A DNA stretch of 64,000 nt, taken from G020348385 sp964538085. GTDB taxonomy: Bacteria > Acidobacteriota > Aminicenantia > Aminicenantales > Aminicenantaceae. The stretch covers positions 1-64,000 of the forward strand of contig CAZIDF010000008.1 in the NCBI GenBank assembly GCA_964538085.1, given 5' to 3'. Position numbers and translations under genes: made by a program. Under the pieces are notes generated by a model, which did not search any database, was not told the DNA's origin, and was given only the letters and a program-made list of their open reading frames with translations. Positions within the stretch are counted from its first letter, which is position 1. Each line of letters opens with the position of its first letter. Below are positions 53,419 to 62,348 of the stretch, in pieces.

Positions 53419-54180
53419 ATGGCAATAAAGAAAGCAGCAAAAAAGATGCCCCAAAAACAAACACGATCCAAGGCAAAACCGAAATCCAAGGCAAAAGCAA
53501 AGCCTGAGGTTAAGAAGCTTACCATCTTCATCATGGGAAAAGCCCACAAAGTCCCAGCCGATGCGACCATCATGGGTGCTATCGAATATGCCGGGTATTT
53601 GATTAAAAGAGGAGCGGGTTGCCGAGAAGGATTCTGTGGAGCGTGTGCCACCATTTATCGCATTCCAGGGGATTACAAAATATATACAGGACTCGCCTGT
53701 ACAACACTTGTTGAGGATGGGATGTGGCTGACACAACTCCCGGTCATTCCAGGCCCAAAAGCTATTTATGACCTCGACAAACTGGAACCGAATGTCGCCA
53801 TCATACAGAAACTCTATCCGGAAGTCTTCCGGTGTGTGGCTTGCAACACATGCACAAAGGCCTGCCCTCAGGACCTGGAAGTCATGGATTACATCCAAGC
53901 GGCAAAACGAGGGGATTTCGAACAGCTTATGGATCTCTCTTTCGACTGTATCTCTTGTGGATTATGCGCTATAAGATGTCCGGCAGAAATCGTTCAATAC
54001 AATGTCGCTCTTCTTGGCAAAAGACTGTATGGAAAATATCTCTCCCCAAAGAGCCCTGAATTGAAAAAGAGACTCATTGAGGTCAAATCAAAAAAATACG
54101 ACAAAGAATACAAAGAATTGATGTCCATGAAAAAAGACAAGCTCAAAAAGAAATATTACGATAGAGACCTTGAATCCTAA
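53419..54180 (+). CDS. SdhB/FrdB-like iron-sulfur subunit with basic N-terminal tail
   Basis: 253 aa. The first 33 residues are Lys/Ala-rich. Then a [2Fe-2S] ferredoxin domain (GCREGFCGACATIYRIPG with CTT further on) and a helical domain with two clusters, CVACNTCTKACPQDLE and CISCGLCAIRCPAEI. The second has [4Fe-4S] spacing, not the [3Fe-4S] spacing of quinone-linked SdhB/FrdB. With no membrane anchor gene next to it, a soluble enzyme is likely. AAGGAG precedes ATG 53419. Confidence 0.85.
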   Translation: MAIKKAAKKMPQKQTRSKAKPKSKAKAKPEVKKLTIFIMGKAHKVPADATIMGAIEYAGYLIKRGAGCREGFCGACATIYRIPGDYKIYTGLACTTLVEDGMWLTQLPVIPGPKAIYDLDKLEPNVAIIQKLYPEVFRCVACNTCTKACPQDLEVMDYIQAAKRGDFEQLMDLSFDCISCGLCAIRCPAEIVQYNVALLGKRLYGKYLSPKSPELKKRLIEVKSKKYDKEYKELMSMKKDKLKKKYYDRDLES

Positions 54181-54200
54181 AATATTATGAGGAGTATCCG

Positions 54201-55868
54201 ATGTATCCAGAATATATGAGACCATCACTCGAAAAAGTCGACCATTCCCGGAATAAGAGATTTGAGCTTGCCAAATCAGGCAAGCCAGTCTTCCCTTCTA
54301 TGAGTGCGGAAGAAAGGGAAGATGTCTTAACCAAGTTTCATCCAGATTATAAAACAGAATCCAGAAGAAAAATTAGGCTAGGTCCGAATAAAGGGGATTT
54401 GATCACGACAGAAGTCGCGGATATGCTGGAATCACACGCCCGGATAAAACCCGAATTCTTCGACCTTTCCTCTCCTGACTATGAAACAGATATTTTGATC
54501 ATAGGCGGAGGAGGCGCGGGCACTGCGGCCGCGATCATCGCGGCTCAGAAAGGAGCCAACTCCATTATATCGACCAAACTTCGTCTGGGGGATGCCAATT
54601 CCATGATGTCTCAGGGAGGCATGCAGGCCGCTATCACTCCTCAAGATTCACCGACACGCCACTATCTGGACGCTATGGGTGGAGGACACTTCAAGAACAA
54701 ACCCGACCTGGTGCGGGCTCTCACAGAGGATGGCCCCGATGTCGTAAAATGGCTGGAGGACCTGGGAGTTATTTGGGATAAGAATGAAGACGGATCGATG
54801 CAGGTCCTTCATGGTGGTGGGACTTCCAGAAGAAGAATGGCCTCTTGCCGTGATTACACAGGCGCTATTATATTGAGGACATTGATGGACGAAGTGAGAA
54901 ACCATCCTGATAAAATAACGGTCCTTGAATTTATGCCGACCGTCGAACTTATCATGGACTCCAAAGGTCAATGTGCAGGCGGAGTCCTGTACAATATCGA
55001 AACAGAAGAATACTTCACGGTCAAAGCCCGATCGACTATTATCGCCACAGGGGGATACGGGCGCTTGCACATCCGAGGATTCGATACAACCAACCACTAC
55101 GGCGCGACGGGCGATGGATTGGTCCTGGCCTATCGAGCTGGCGCTAAACTGATGTATATGGATTCTGTGCAATATCATCCGACTGGTTCTGTTTTCCCCG
55201 AACAGATCGCGGGTTTCCTTATCACTGAAAAGATTCGAGGGGCAGGAGGGCAACCGCTCAACATCGATGGTGAACTGTTCGTATTTCCAAGAGAGCCTCG
55301 GGATGTGGAAAGTTCAGCCATTATCCGCGAGTGTGTTCAACACAAAAAGGGAATCACCACTCCCAGCGGTCGTGTGGGTGTTTGGCTCGACTCTCCCCTT
55401 ATCGAAATGCTTCAAGGTGAAGGGTACATTAAAAAACAATTTCCAGCTATGCTCAGGCAGTTTATCCGCTACGGGATCGATATCACAGAAGAACCCATGT
55501 TGGTGTATCCATCTCTCCATTACCAGAATGGAGGAATCGAGATCAATGACAGGTGCGAATCGAATATCCCAGGATTGTATGTGGCCGGCGAGGCTTCCGG
55601 AGGCGTGCATGGCCGCAACCGGTTGATGGGAAATTCCGTCTTGGATTATAATGTATTCGGGATACGGGCCGGGAAGAACGCGGTGCCGTATGCAAAATCT
55701 GTCAAATTAGGCAAATTAACTCTGGAGCATATCTCAAAATATGAGCAGGCTCTAAAAAGAGCGAACATAAAAACGGACAGGATCGCTCCGGTTCTTCTTC
55801 CCTCCTACACACCAGAAGATGTCCGAAAACGCCAACTGACAGCGTGCTACGAAGGAACCCTCCGCTAA
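54201..55868 (+). CDS. SdhA/FrdA-like flavoprotein subunit, soluble type
   Basis: 555 aa. About 95 residues precede the FAD motif DILIIGGGGAGTAAAIIAAQ. SVQYHPTG, EKIRGAGGQPLN (catalytic Arg region), SLHYQNGGIEI and GEASGGVHGRNRLMGNSVLD follow FrdA/SdhA order, so fumarate or a similar C4 acid is a reasonable substrate. The His that covalently binds FAD in SdhA is absent (DANSMMSQGGMQAA). The C-terminal helical domain is much shorter than usual. Alternatives are an L-aspartate-oxidase-like enzyme or a TfrA-like thiol:fumarate reductase. Last gene of the cluster. Confidence 0.82.
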   Translation: MYPEYMRPSLEKVDHSRNKRFELAKSGKPVFPSMSAEEREDVLTKFHPDYKTESRRKIRLGPNKGDLITTEVADMLESHARIKPEFFDLSSPDYETDILIIGGGGAGTAAAIIAAQKGANSIISTKLRLGDANSMMSQGGMQAAITPQDSPTRHYLDAMGGGHFKNKPDLVRALTEDGPDVVKWLEDLGVIWDKNEDGSMQVLHGGGTSRRRMASCRDYTGAIILRTLMDEVRNHPDKITVLEFMPTVELIMDSKGQCAGGVLYNIETEEYFTVKARSTIIATGGYGRLHIRGFDTTNHYGATGDGLVLAYRAGAKLMYMDSVQYHPTGSVFPEQIAGFLITEKIRGAGGQPLNIDGELFVFPREPRDVESSAIIRECVQHKKGITTPSGRVGVWLDSPLIEMLQGEGYIKKQFPAMLRQFIRYGIDITEEPMLVYPSLHYQNGGIEINDRCESNIPGLYVAGEASGGVHGRNRLMGNSVLDYNVFGIRAGKNAVPYAKSVKLGKLTLEHISKYEQALKRANIKTDRIAPVLLPSYTPEDVRKRQLTACYEGTLR

Positions 55869-55883
55869 TTCAAACCTGAATTA
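55866..55883 (+). terminator. AT-rich hairpin at the end of the redox operon
   Basis: TAATTCA (55866-55872), loop AACC, TGAATTA (55877-55883), a perfect 7-bp stem containing the stop codon, followed by TTTATAAAA. It lacks a GC stem and a long T run, so it is a weak terminator at best. Confidence 0.35.
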
Positions 55884-55944
55884 TTTATAAAAAATTGCTG
55901 ACCCAATCACTCATTTAAAAAGAAAATTTCTTGTCCTAAATGCT

Positions 55945-55961
55945 GGGGTGGGGTGGGTTGG
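55945..55961 (+). other. G-rich tract upstream of a PilZ gene
   Basis: Runs of 4, 4, 3 and 2 G separated by single or double T. Could form a two-tetrad G-quadruplex. It stands alone in an otherwise AT-rich 269-nt intergenic region. Confidence 0.45.
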
Positions 55962-56052
55962 AGATTCAACGTTTAAACTTTTTGTGCGACTCAATTATTG
56001 ATAACAATGGGATTGTGTCGAAAAACAAGACGGAATATAAGGGCAGTATGGA

Positions 56053-56082
56053 TTGACTTTTTGGCTAAAATTGAGATATGCT
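56053..56082 (+). promoter_or_regulatory. Promoter of the PilZ gene at 56138
   Basis: TTGACT (56053-56058), an 18-nt spacer and TATGCT (56077-56082). The GATTGACT context resembles the end of the 33-nt element, but no CACCCC lies 25 nt upstream. Confidence 0.5.
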
Positions 56083-56137
56083 TTAGAACGATATTGAGAG
56101 CAAGAACATCTGATGTGTCATGAACGAGGAGGTTAGA

Positions 56138-56581
56138 ATGGATTACGAAGGCATAGAAAGACGAACATGCATTCGATTTGAAATTCCCGGAGCCACAGTC
56201 AGCTACAAATTGAAGAAAACTCTTCTCGCGAAGACAACATACGGAGAGGAATTTTGTCCTGCGATCGACCTCAGCCGTGGAGGGCTCCGGTTTCTTTCCC
56301 AGAAAGAAATGAAGATTGGCACGCCGATAATGTTAAAAATCTCCATCCCTGGAGAGAGGATACCGTTAGAGCTTCACGGACAAGTCCGATGGGTTGCCCC
56401 TCAAGTGGGGATGAGCTACAAATGTCAGATAGGTGTTCAGTTCAGTCCCTACGGTGAAAAAAAGGGGCAGAACTATCCCGGATCACTGGTGAAAATTATC
56501 GCTCTTGAACAAAATTTCGCCCCCGTCGACAAAAATGGTCAATCCAGATCTCCAAAGGAAGAATTCGAGACCGACGGATAA
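56138..56581 (+). CDS. PilZ domain protein, canonical
   Basis: 147 aa. IERRTCIRFEIPGATVSYK gives a canonical RxxxR and CPAIDLSRGGLRFL the DxSxxG motif, so cyclic di-GMP binding is expected. Later strands are PIMLKISIPGERIPLELHGQ and IGVQFSPYG. ATG 56138 with GAGGAGG 5 nt upstream is chosen over an in-frame ATG at 56120. It converges on glyS. The best-conserved PilZ domain of the four in this window. Confidence 0.88.
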   Translation: MDYEGIERRTCIRFEIPGATVSYKLKKTLLAKTTYGEEFCPAIDLSRGGLRFLSQKEMKIGTPIMLKISIPGERIPLELHGQVRWVAPQVGMSYKCQIGVQFSPYGEKKGQNYPGSLVKIIALEQNFAPVDKNGQSRSPKEEFETDG

Positions 56582-56589
56582 TCTTCTGC

Positions 56590-58668
56590 TTATCCCTCGA
56601 CCACAACCAACGAATAATCGGCAATCAAGCTAAGAATTCGACTGATTTCCTGGAGCAATGCTAAACGGTTCCTGCGAAGTCCCTTGTCTTTGGCCATCAC
56701 CAGCACATGGTCGAAAAAATCGTTTATGGACGGACGCAAACGGAAAATCATCCTCTGAGCTTTGGTAAAATCACCGGCGGCTATCAAAGGAAGGACATTG
56801 TTTCGAATGATAGAAAACATCGTATGAAGTTCTCTTTCTCGTTTCTCCAACAAAAGCTCCTCATTCACTTTGTGCTGGGGCTGATCTCGCAAAATATTAT
56901 TCACTCTTTTTGCGATCAATATCATCGGTTCGAACTGAGGGCTTTCTTTTAAACCATCCAAAGCTTTTAGCCTGAGGTATGAATAAAAAACATTGTCGAT
57001 TCCGGGAGCGAGAGCGGCTTTAACCAGATCATACCGATATCCTTGACTTTCAAAAATATACTGGAGGCGGTTTTTGAGGAAATCCAGTACATAGGATTTT
57101 ACATCCTTTTTTTCTCTCACCAATCTGTCTATCAACGTTTTGATGACCTTATCCAGCAATAGTGGGAGGGAAAAACTTAACTTTTTATCCAGGATGATCT
57201 TGCAGACACCTTGGGCATTCCTGCGAATGCCAAAAGGATCTTTGGATCCGCTCACTTCGACACCGACCCCGGTTGTCCCAACGATGGTGTCTAACTTGTC
57301 GGCGATAGCCAGGATCGCCCCGGTCATTGAGGAAGGAGATAGATCATCCAAACTTACAGGTTGGTAATGCTCGTAGATGGCTTTCCAAACAGAAGGTGAG
57401 TAACCTTCCTCTTTGGCATAAAGTCCTCCCATCTTTCCTTGCAGCGACGGGAATTCCCGCACCATTTCAGTCATCAAATCCGCTTTGCACAACTCTGCTG
57501 CGCCTGTCACAGCATTTTTTTCATCTTGGAGCTCCAGACGGTCTGAAAAGTAAGCCACTATTTTTTTCAATCTTTCTGACTTCTCTTGATAACTCCCTAA
57601 GTGCTCTTGAAAGACTATCTGATCCAACCTCATGGATTTTGCCTTGAGGGACGATTTCAAATCCTGCACCCAGAAGAATTTTGCATCCTCCATCCTTGCT
57701 TTCAATACCCTCTCGTTTCCCACCTGAATAAGAGATTTAGGATCTTTGAGTGCATCGGCTACACCTAAGAAATATGGCAACTGCTTTTTGCCTTTGAGAA
57801 CAGAAAATAATCTTTGTCCCTCCCTCATAGCTGTACTCAACACTTCAAGGGGAAGTTTGAGATATTCCTGAGGAAAACTACCTAAAAAAACATAAGGATG
57901 CTCGACATCGTAAATGAGTTTTTCCAAAAGCTGTTCATCTGGGTGTAATCTTGCATCCAAATGGGCCAGCTTTCTTTCTGTTTGCTTCAAGATCTGTTTC
58001 CTTCTCTCTTCTGGATCGATGAAAACTCCGTTCTGTTTCAACTGAGCTTTGTAATCCGCAAAACTTTGAACGATGATTCTATCGGGGCTGAATATTTTAT
58101 GCCCAGTGGTGTAATTCGTTGTGGAAGTCCCGTCGATATCAAAACGAAGAAGTTTCATATCGAAAAGACATAGAATATTTTTTATCGGACGAGAAAACCT
58201 GAACGATGAATCTCCCCACCTCATCATTTTCGGGAAACTGAGGGATGTGATGATGTTTGGCAGAATTACTTCGAGGATGTTACCTGTCGGCTTTCCCTCT
58301 TCGATCTTGTTTATTCCGATATAATCCCCTTTCCCTGTTTTTATGACTTCCAGATCTCTGATGTCCACTCCTTGAGATTTCGCAAATCCGGTAGCAGCAG
58401 GTGTTGCCGAACCGTCAGCAGAAAAAGCGACGAATTTAGGAGGGCCGATGATCGTTTCCCGCTTATCCTGTTGTTTCTCGACAAAATCCCCGAATAATAT
58501 CAATCGTCGACAAGTTCCAAAGCTGCGAATTCTTCCAAAGCTACCCTTTCGATCAACGAGCTTATTCGCGATCATTCCTTCAGCCAAGCGATTTTCCAGC
58601 TGAACGAGAGCCCCCTTCACATGAGTTGGAGGCATCTCCTCGGTCATGATTTCCAGCAAAAATTCCAT
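56590..58668 (-). CDS. glyS: Glycyl-tRNA synthetase beta subunit
   Basis: 692 aa, the usual size for the beta chain of the bacterial alpha2beta2 enzyme. FLLEIMTEEMPPTHVKGALV at the N-terminus, MMRWGDSSFRFSRPIKNILC, ALADKLDTI-type (AIADKLDTIVGTTGVGVEVS) and DPFGIRRNAQGVCKI are all visible, with the C-terminal anticodon-binding region. The start overlaps the glyQ stop (TGATG). Confidence 0.96.
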   Translation of the reverse strand: MEFLLEIMTEEMPPTHVKGALVQLENRLAEGMIANKLVDRKGSFGRIRSFGTCRRLILFGDFVEKQQDKRETIIGPPKFVAFSADGSATPAATGFAKSQGVDIRDLEVIKTGKGDYIGINKIEEGKPTGNILEVILPNIITSLSFPKMMRWGDSSFRFSRPIKNILCLFDMKLLRFDIDGTSTTNYTTGHKIFSPDRIIVQSFADYKAQLKQNGVFIDPEERRKQILKQTERKLAHLDARLHPDEQLLEKLIYDVEHPYVFLGSFPQEYLKLPLEVLSTAMREGQRLFSVLKGKKQLPYFLGVADALKDPKSLIQVGNERVLKARMEDAKFFWVQDLKSSLKAKSMRLDQIVFQEHLGSYQEKSERLKKIVAYFSDRLELQDEKNAVTGAAELCKADLMTEMVREFPSLQGKMGGLYAKEEGYSPSVWKAIYEHYQPVSLDDLSPSSMTGAILAIADKLDTIVGTTGVGVEVSGSKDPFGIRRNAQGVCKIILDKKLSFSLPLLLDKVIKTLIDRLVREKKDVKSYVLDFLKNRLQYIFESQGYRYDLVKAALAPGIDNVFYSYLRLKALDGLKESPQFEPMILIAKRVNNILRDQPQHKVNEELLLEKRERELHTMFSIIRNNVLPLIAAGDFTKAQRMIFRLRPSINDFFDHVLVMAKDKGLRRNRLALLQEISRILSLIADYSLVVVEG

Positions 58669-59516
58669 CAGGCTGAGATTGCCTCCGATGTGAATTTTTG
58701 AGCGATGTTGTTGACAACAACTCGGATTAGGGAAATCATCTTCACCCTTTCTGTCACGCTTATCGCCGTTCTTGCGTCTAACAGATTAAAAAAATGGGAA
58801 CATTTTAAACACAAATCATAAGCAGGAAGCAGTAATCCTTTATCGACAAGCCTTTGCGCTTCTCTTTGGTATTTTTGAAAAGAATTCTGGAGCAACTTCA
58901 CGCCGGCCTGGTTGAAATTGTATTCGGAGAACTCCTTTTCTTCTCGTGCTCTCAAATCACGATAAGTGACATCATCCGACCAATCCAAATCGAAGATGTT
59001 GTCCTTCTTCTCCAAGAACATTTCCAGTCTTTCTAAACCGTATGTGATTTCTACAGGTACGGGCGAGAGGTCGATCCCTCCCGCTTGCTGAAAGTAGGTG
59101 AACTGGGTGATCTCTAGACCATCCAGCAACACCTGCCACCCTACTCCCCATGCTCCGATAGTGGGAGACTCCCAATCGTCCTCATCGAAGCGTATATCAT
59201 GGTCCTGGAGGTCGATGCCTAAAGATGCGAGACTGTCGATATACATCTTCTGAATATCGGAGGGAGCTGGCTTGATTATCACTTGGTATTGGAAGTGTTT
59301 TTGCACCCGGTGGGGATTTTCGCCATATCTCCCATCCGTAGGTCTTCGCGAGGGCTGGACATAGGCCACCTTCCAGTCTCGGTCATCCAAAACACGAAAA
59401 AAGGTATCCGGAGTCATGGTTCCGGCACCGACTTCGATATCGTAAGGCTGAGCCAGATAGCAGCCCTGATCCGCCCAAAATTTCTGGAGGGACATGATTA
59501 GATTTTGCAGACTCAT
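58668..59516 (-). CDS. glyQ: Glycyl-tRNA synthetase alpha subunit
   Basis: 282 aa, the catalytic chain. FWADQGCYLAQPYDIEVGAG, TFFRVLDDRDWKVAYVQPSR, GRYGENPHRVQKHFQYQVII and GWQVLLDGLEITQFTYFQQA are standard. Lies 22 nt downstream of gcvPB on the same strand, which places the charging of glycine and its breakdown in one likely operon. Confidence 0.97.
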   Translation of the reverse strand: MSLQNLIMSLQKFWADQGCYLAQPYDIEVGAGTMTPDTFFRVLDDRDWKVAYVQPSRRPTDGRYGENPHRVQKHFQYQVIIKPAPSDIQKMYIDSLASLGIDLQDHDIRFDEDDWESPTIGAWGVGWQVLLDGLEITQFTYFQQAGGIDLSPVPVEITYGLERLEMFLEKKDNIFDLDWSDDVTYRDLRAREEKEFSEYNFNQAGVKLLQNSFQKYQREAQRLVDKGLLLPAYDLCLKCSHFFNLLDARTAISVTERVKMISLIRVVVNNIAQKFTSEAISA

Positions 59517-59537
59517 TCTAGCGTTGTTACTCCCTCG

Positions 59538-61004
59538 TTATTTTTCGCTAGGCGTTTCGCGCCAGCGCAATACAGGATTTCTGGCCGCACTGGTCTCATC
59601 CAAACGCCTTACATAAGAAACATGGGGGGCATTTTTCAATAACTCCGGATTTTTTTTCGCTTCCTGGGCAATATTTTTCATGGCATCGATGAAACGATCC
59701 ATCTCCTTTTTGGTCTCGGTTTCGGTGGGCTCTATCATCAAAGCCCCCTGAACAATCAGGGGGAAGGACATTGTGGGTGGATGCAAGCCATAATCTATCA
59801 GACGTTTTGCGATATCTATATTGGTCACACCATTCCGTTTTTGGAATTTATCTGAAAATACACATTCGTGAAGAGTGGGAGTCGGGTATTTGAGATCAAA
59901 ATCCATTTCCAGGCTCTTCCGGAGGTAATTGGAATTCAAGACGGCGATTTCGGCGATTTCTTTCAATCCCGCTGGGCCAAGAGACAACATATAAGCCAAA
60001 GCTTTGACAATGACGAGAAAGTTGCCATTAAAGCTTCGGACTCGTCCAACACTTTTCGGCCGGTTATCGTTCAAACGAAGAATTCCATCTTTTTCTTCGA
60101 TAACCGGGAGGGGAAGATGAGGTTCCAACTCCTTCACTACACCGACAGGTCCCGCACCAGGGCCTCCTCCACCATGGGGTGTAGAAAAGGTTTTATGCAG
60201 ATTGAGATGGATGACATCTACGCCCATATCTCCTGGCTTGCAAATTCCGATGAGCGCATTCATATTGGCTCCGTCCATGTAGACCAAACCACCTTTGGAA
60301 TGGACGATATCGGTTATCTTTTTTATGTCGGTTTCAAAAACTCCTAAGGTGTTGGGATTGGTCACCATCAAGGCCGCCACATCTTCAGTCATGTGCTCTG
60401 CGAGATCGGCAACATCTACAGCACCCTTTTCGTTCGATTTGATCTCTTGTATCTGGTACCCACAAATATGAGCGCTGGAGGGATTTGTCCCATGAGCCGA
60501 GTCGGGAATCAACACGACCTTCCTCGGATTCCCTCTCTCCTCCAAGAAGGCACGTATCATCAACATCCCGACAAACTCTCCTTGGGCTCCGGCAGCAGGT
60601 TGTAGAGTGAAGGCATCCATCCCCGTTATTTTTTTCAGGAGATCCTCGGCTATTTTGAGAATTCCCAGGCTCCCTTGCGTCAGTTTTTCCGGCGCATTCG
60701 GATGAGAGAGCAGGAATTCCTTTTTCGAGGCGAGTTTTTCATTGATTTTCGGATTATATTTCATGGTACAAGAACCCAGAGGATAAAAACCCAGATCGAT
60801 GCAATAATTCGTTTGGGAAAGCCGGGTGAAATGCCTCACCACTTCCACTTCAGAAACCTCCGGGAATCCATCGATATCTTTTCTCGAGGGAATGGACTTC
60901 AGGAGATCGTCTTTTACACTCATATCCAGTTTCGGAAGAGGGAATCCCCTTTTTCCTTTGCCACTGATTTCAAAGATAAGCGGTTCGCGGATCATGTTTG
61001 TCAC
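59538..61004 (-). CDS. gcvPB: Glycine dehydrogenase (decarboxylating) subunit 2
   Basis: 488 aa from GTG 61004, which overlaps the gcvPA stop (GTGA) and has AGAGG 7 nt upstream; earlier in-frame starts have poorer ribosome sites. The PLP lysine is in VIHLNLHKTFSTPHGGGGPG; LGFYPLGSCTMKYNPKINEK and PAAGAQGEFVGMLMIRAF are also typical. Forms the split P-protein with gcvPA. Confidence 0.96.
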   Translation of the reverse strand: MTNMIREPLIFEISGKGKRGFPLPKLDMSVKDDLLKSIPSRKDIDGFPEVSEVEVVRHFTRLSQTNYCIDLGFYPLGSCTMKYNPKINEKLASKKEFLLSHPNAPEKLTQGSLGILKIAEDLLKKITGMDAFTLQPAAGAQGEFVGMLMIRAFLEERGNPRKVVLIPDSAHGTNPSSAHICGYQIQEIKSNEKGAVDVADLAEHMTEDVAALMVTNPNTLGVFETDIKKITDIVHSKGGLVYMDGANMNALIGICKPGDMGVDVIHLNLHKTFSTPHGGGGPGAGPVGVVKELEPHLPLPVIEEKDGILRLNDNRPKSVGRVRSFNGNFLVIVKALAYMLSLGPAGLKEIAEIAVLNSNYLRKSLEMDFDLKYPTPTLHECVFSDKFQKRNGVTNIDIAKRLIDYGLHPPTMSFPLIVQGALMIEPTETETKKEMDRFIDAMKNIAQEAKKNPELLKNAPHVSYVRRLDETSAARNPVLRWRETPSEK

Positions 61005-62347
61005 GAACATACCTCTTTCAATAGACCGACCAAACGGTCTATCTCTTCTTTTGTGTGAGACTCCGTGACACAAAGCAGCGCACAGTTCTCAAGCTCAGGA
61101 TAAGCTTCAGCAACGGAAAGGCCTCCGATGACTCCCTTCTCGAGCAACGGGCCTTCGATCTCCGCCCAAGGTTTTTCAAACTCTAAGACAAACTCGTTGA
61201 AACACACACCTTGGAACCTAGGCTTTACCCCATCGACCCGGGCTACTTGGTCCAGAGCATAGTTGGCTTTCTGCAGGTTTTGCACAGCAAGATCCTTGAT
61301 TCCTTGTTTTCCAAGAAGCTCCAAGAAAATGGTTGCCCTCAATGCACACCAAGCTTGATTGGTGCAGATGTTGGAAGTCGCCCGTTCACGCCTGATAAAC
61401 TGTTCCCTTGTGGAAAGTGTCACGACAAATCCTCTTTTTCCATCCACATCTTTGGTTTCCCCAGCTATCCGCCCTGGGAACTGGCGCACAAATTCCTTAC
61501 AGCAGCCCATGAAACCAAGGTAAGGCCCGCCATAACTCAGAGGGAGCCCGAAGGATTGTCCTTCTCCAGTAACTATGTCAGCACCGAGCTTCCCTGGAGC
61601 TTCCAGTAAGCCAAGCGATACAGGTTCCGCAACGACTACGATGGAAAGAGCTTGCCGCTCATGAGCAAGCGCAGAAATCTTGTCGAGATTTTCGATGATT
61701 CCAAAAAAATTGGGAGATTGGGTTACGACCGCCGATGTTTCTGAATCCAATTTCTCATCTAGATTTTCAAGATCCACTTCTCCCCTATTCGAAAATTCGA
61801 TCTCTTCTACAGTTAAATTCAAATTTCTCGTGTATGTCTGTATGACTTCTCTGTATTGAGGGTGCACACTTTTAGCCACCAATATCTTGGGTTTGGATTT
61901 TAGCCTATTCGCCATCAATACGGCTTCTGCGGCTCCTGAAGCGCCATCATATAGAGAAGCATTCGCGATATCCATACCAGTAAGCTGGCAGATCAGAGTC
62001 TGAAATTCGAAAATGATCTGGAGAGTTCCCTGGCTTACTTCCGGTTGGTAGGGAGTGTAGGGGCTTATAAATTCTCCACGGCTGCTCAAGTAATCGACAA
62101 CGCTGGGTATCACGTGAGAATAAGCTCCGCCTCCTAAAAAGGAGAGGAACTCATGACATGAATTCTGGCGGGCGATCCCATCCATCCATCGGACGAGTTC
62201 TGGTTCTGTCAACGGATCCGGAACATCCAGGGATTTTTCGATCTTCAGATCTTCGGGGATAGAACGGAAGAGTTCTTGGATCGAGGATATACCGATCCTG
62301 GACAGCATGTCCTTTTTGTCTTTCTCACTGAGAGAGATGTAACTCAT
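61001..62347 (-). CDS. gcvPA: Glycine dehydrogenase (decarboxylating) subunit 1
   Basis: 448 aa. SFLGGGAYSHVIPSVVDYLS, FISPYTPYQPEVSQGTLQII, MDIANASLYDGASGAAEAVL and GPYLGFMGC are GcvPA landmarks. Decarboxylates glycine together with GcvPB and passes the aminomethyl group to GcvH. It starts 1 nt after the gcvH stop. Confidence 0.96.
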   Translation of the reverse strand: MSYISLSEKDKKDMLSRIGISSIQELFRSIPEDLKIEKSLDVPDPLTEPELVRWMDGIARQNSCHEFLSFLGGGAYSHVIPSVVDYLSSRGEFISPYTPYQPEVSQGTLQIIFEFQTLICQLTGMDIANASLYDGASGAAEAVLMANRLKSKPKILVAKSVHPQYREVIQTYTRNLNLTVEEIEFSNRGEVDLENLDEKLDSETSAVVTQSPNFFGIIENLDKISALAHERQALSIVVVAEPVSLGLLEAPGKLGADIVTGEGQSFGLPLSYGGPYLGFMGCCKEFVRQFPGRIAGETKDVDGKRGFVVTLSTREQFIRRERATSNICTNQAWCALRATIFLELLGKQGIKDLAVQNLQKANYALDQVARVDGVKPRFQGVCFNEFVLEFEKPWAEIEGPLLEKGVIGGLSVAEAYPELENCALLCVTESHTKEEIDRLVGLLKEVCS

Positions 62348-62348
62348 G

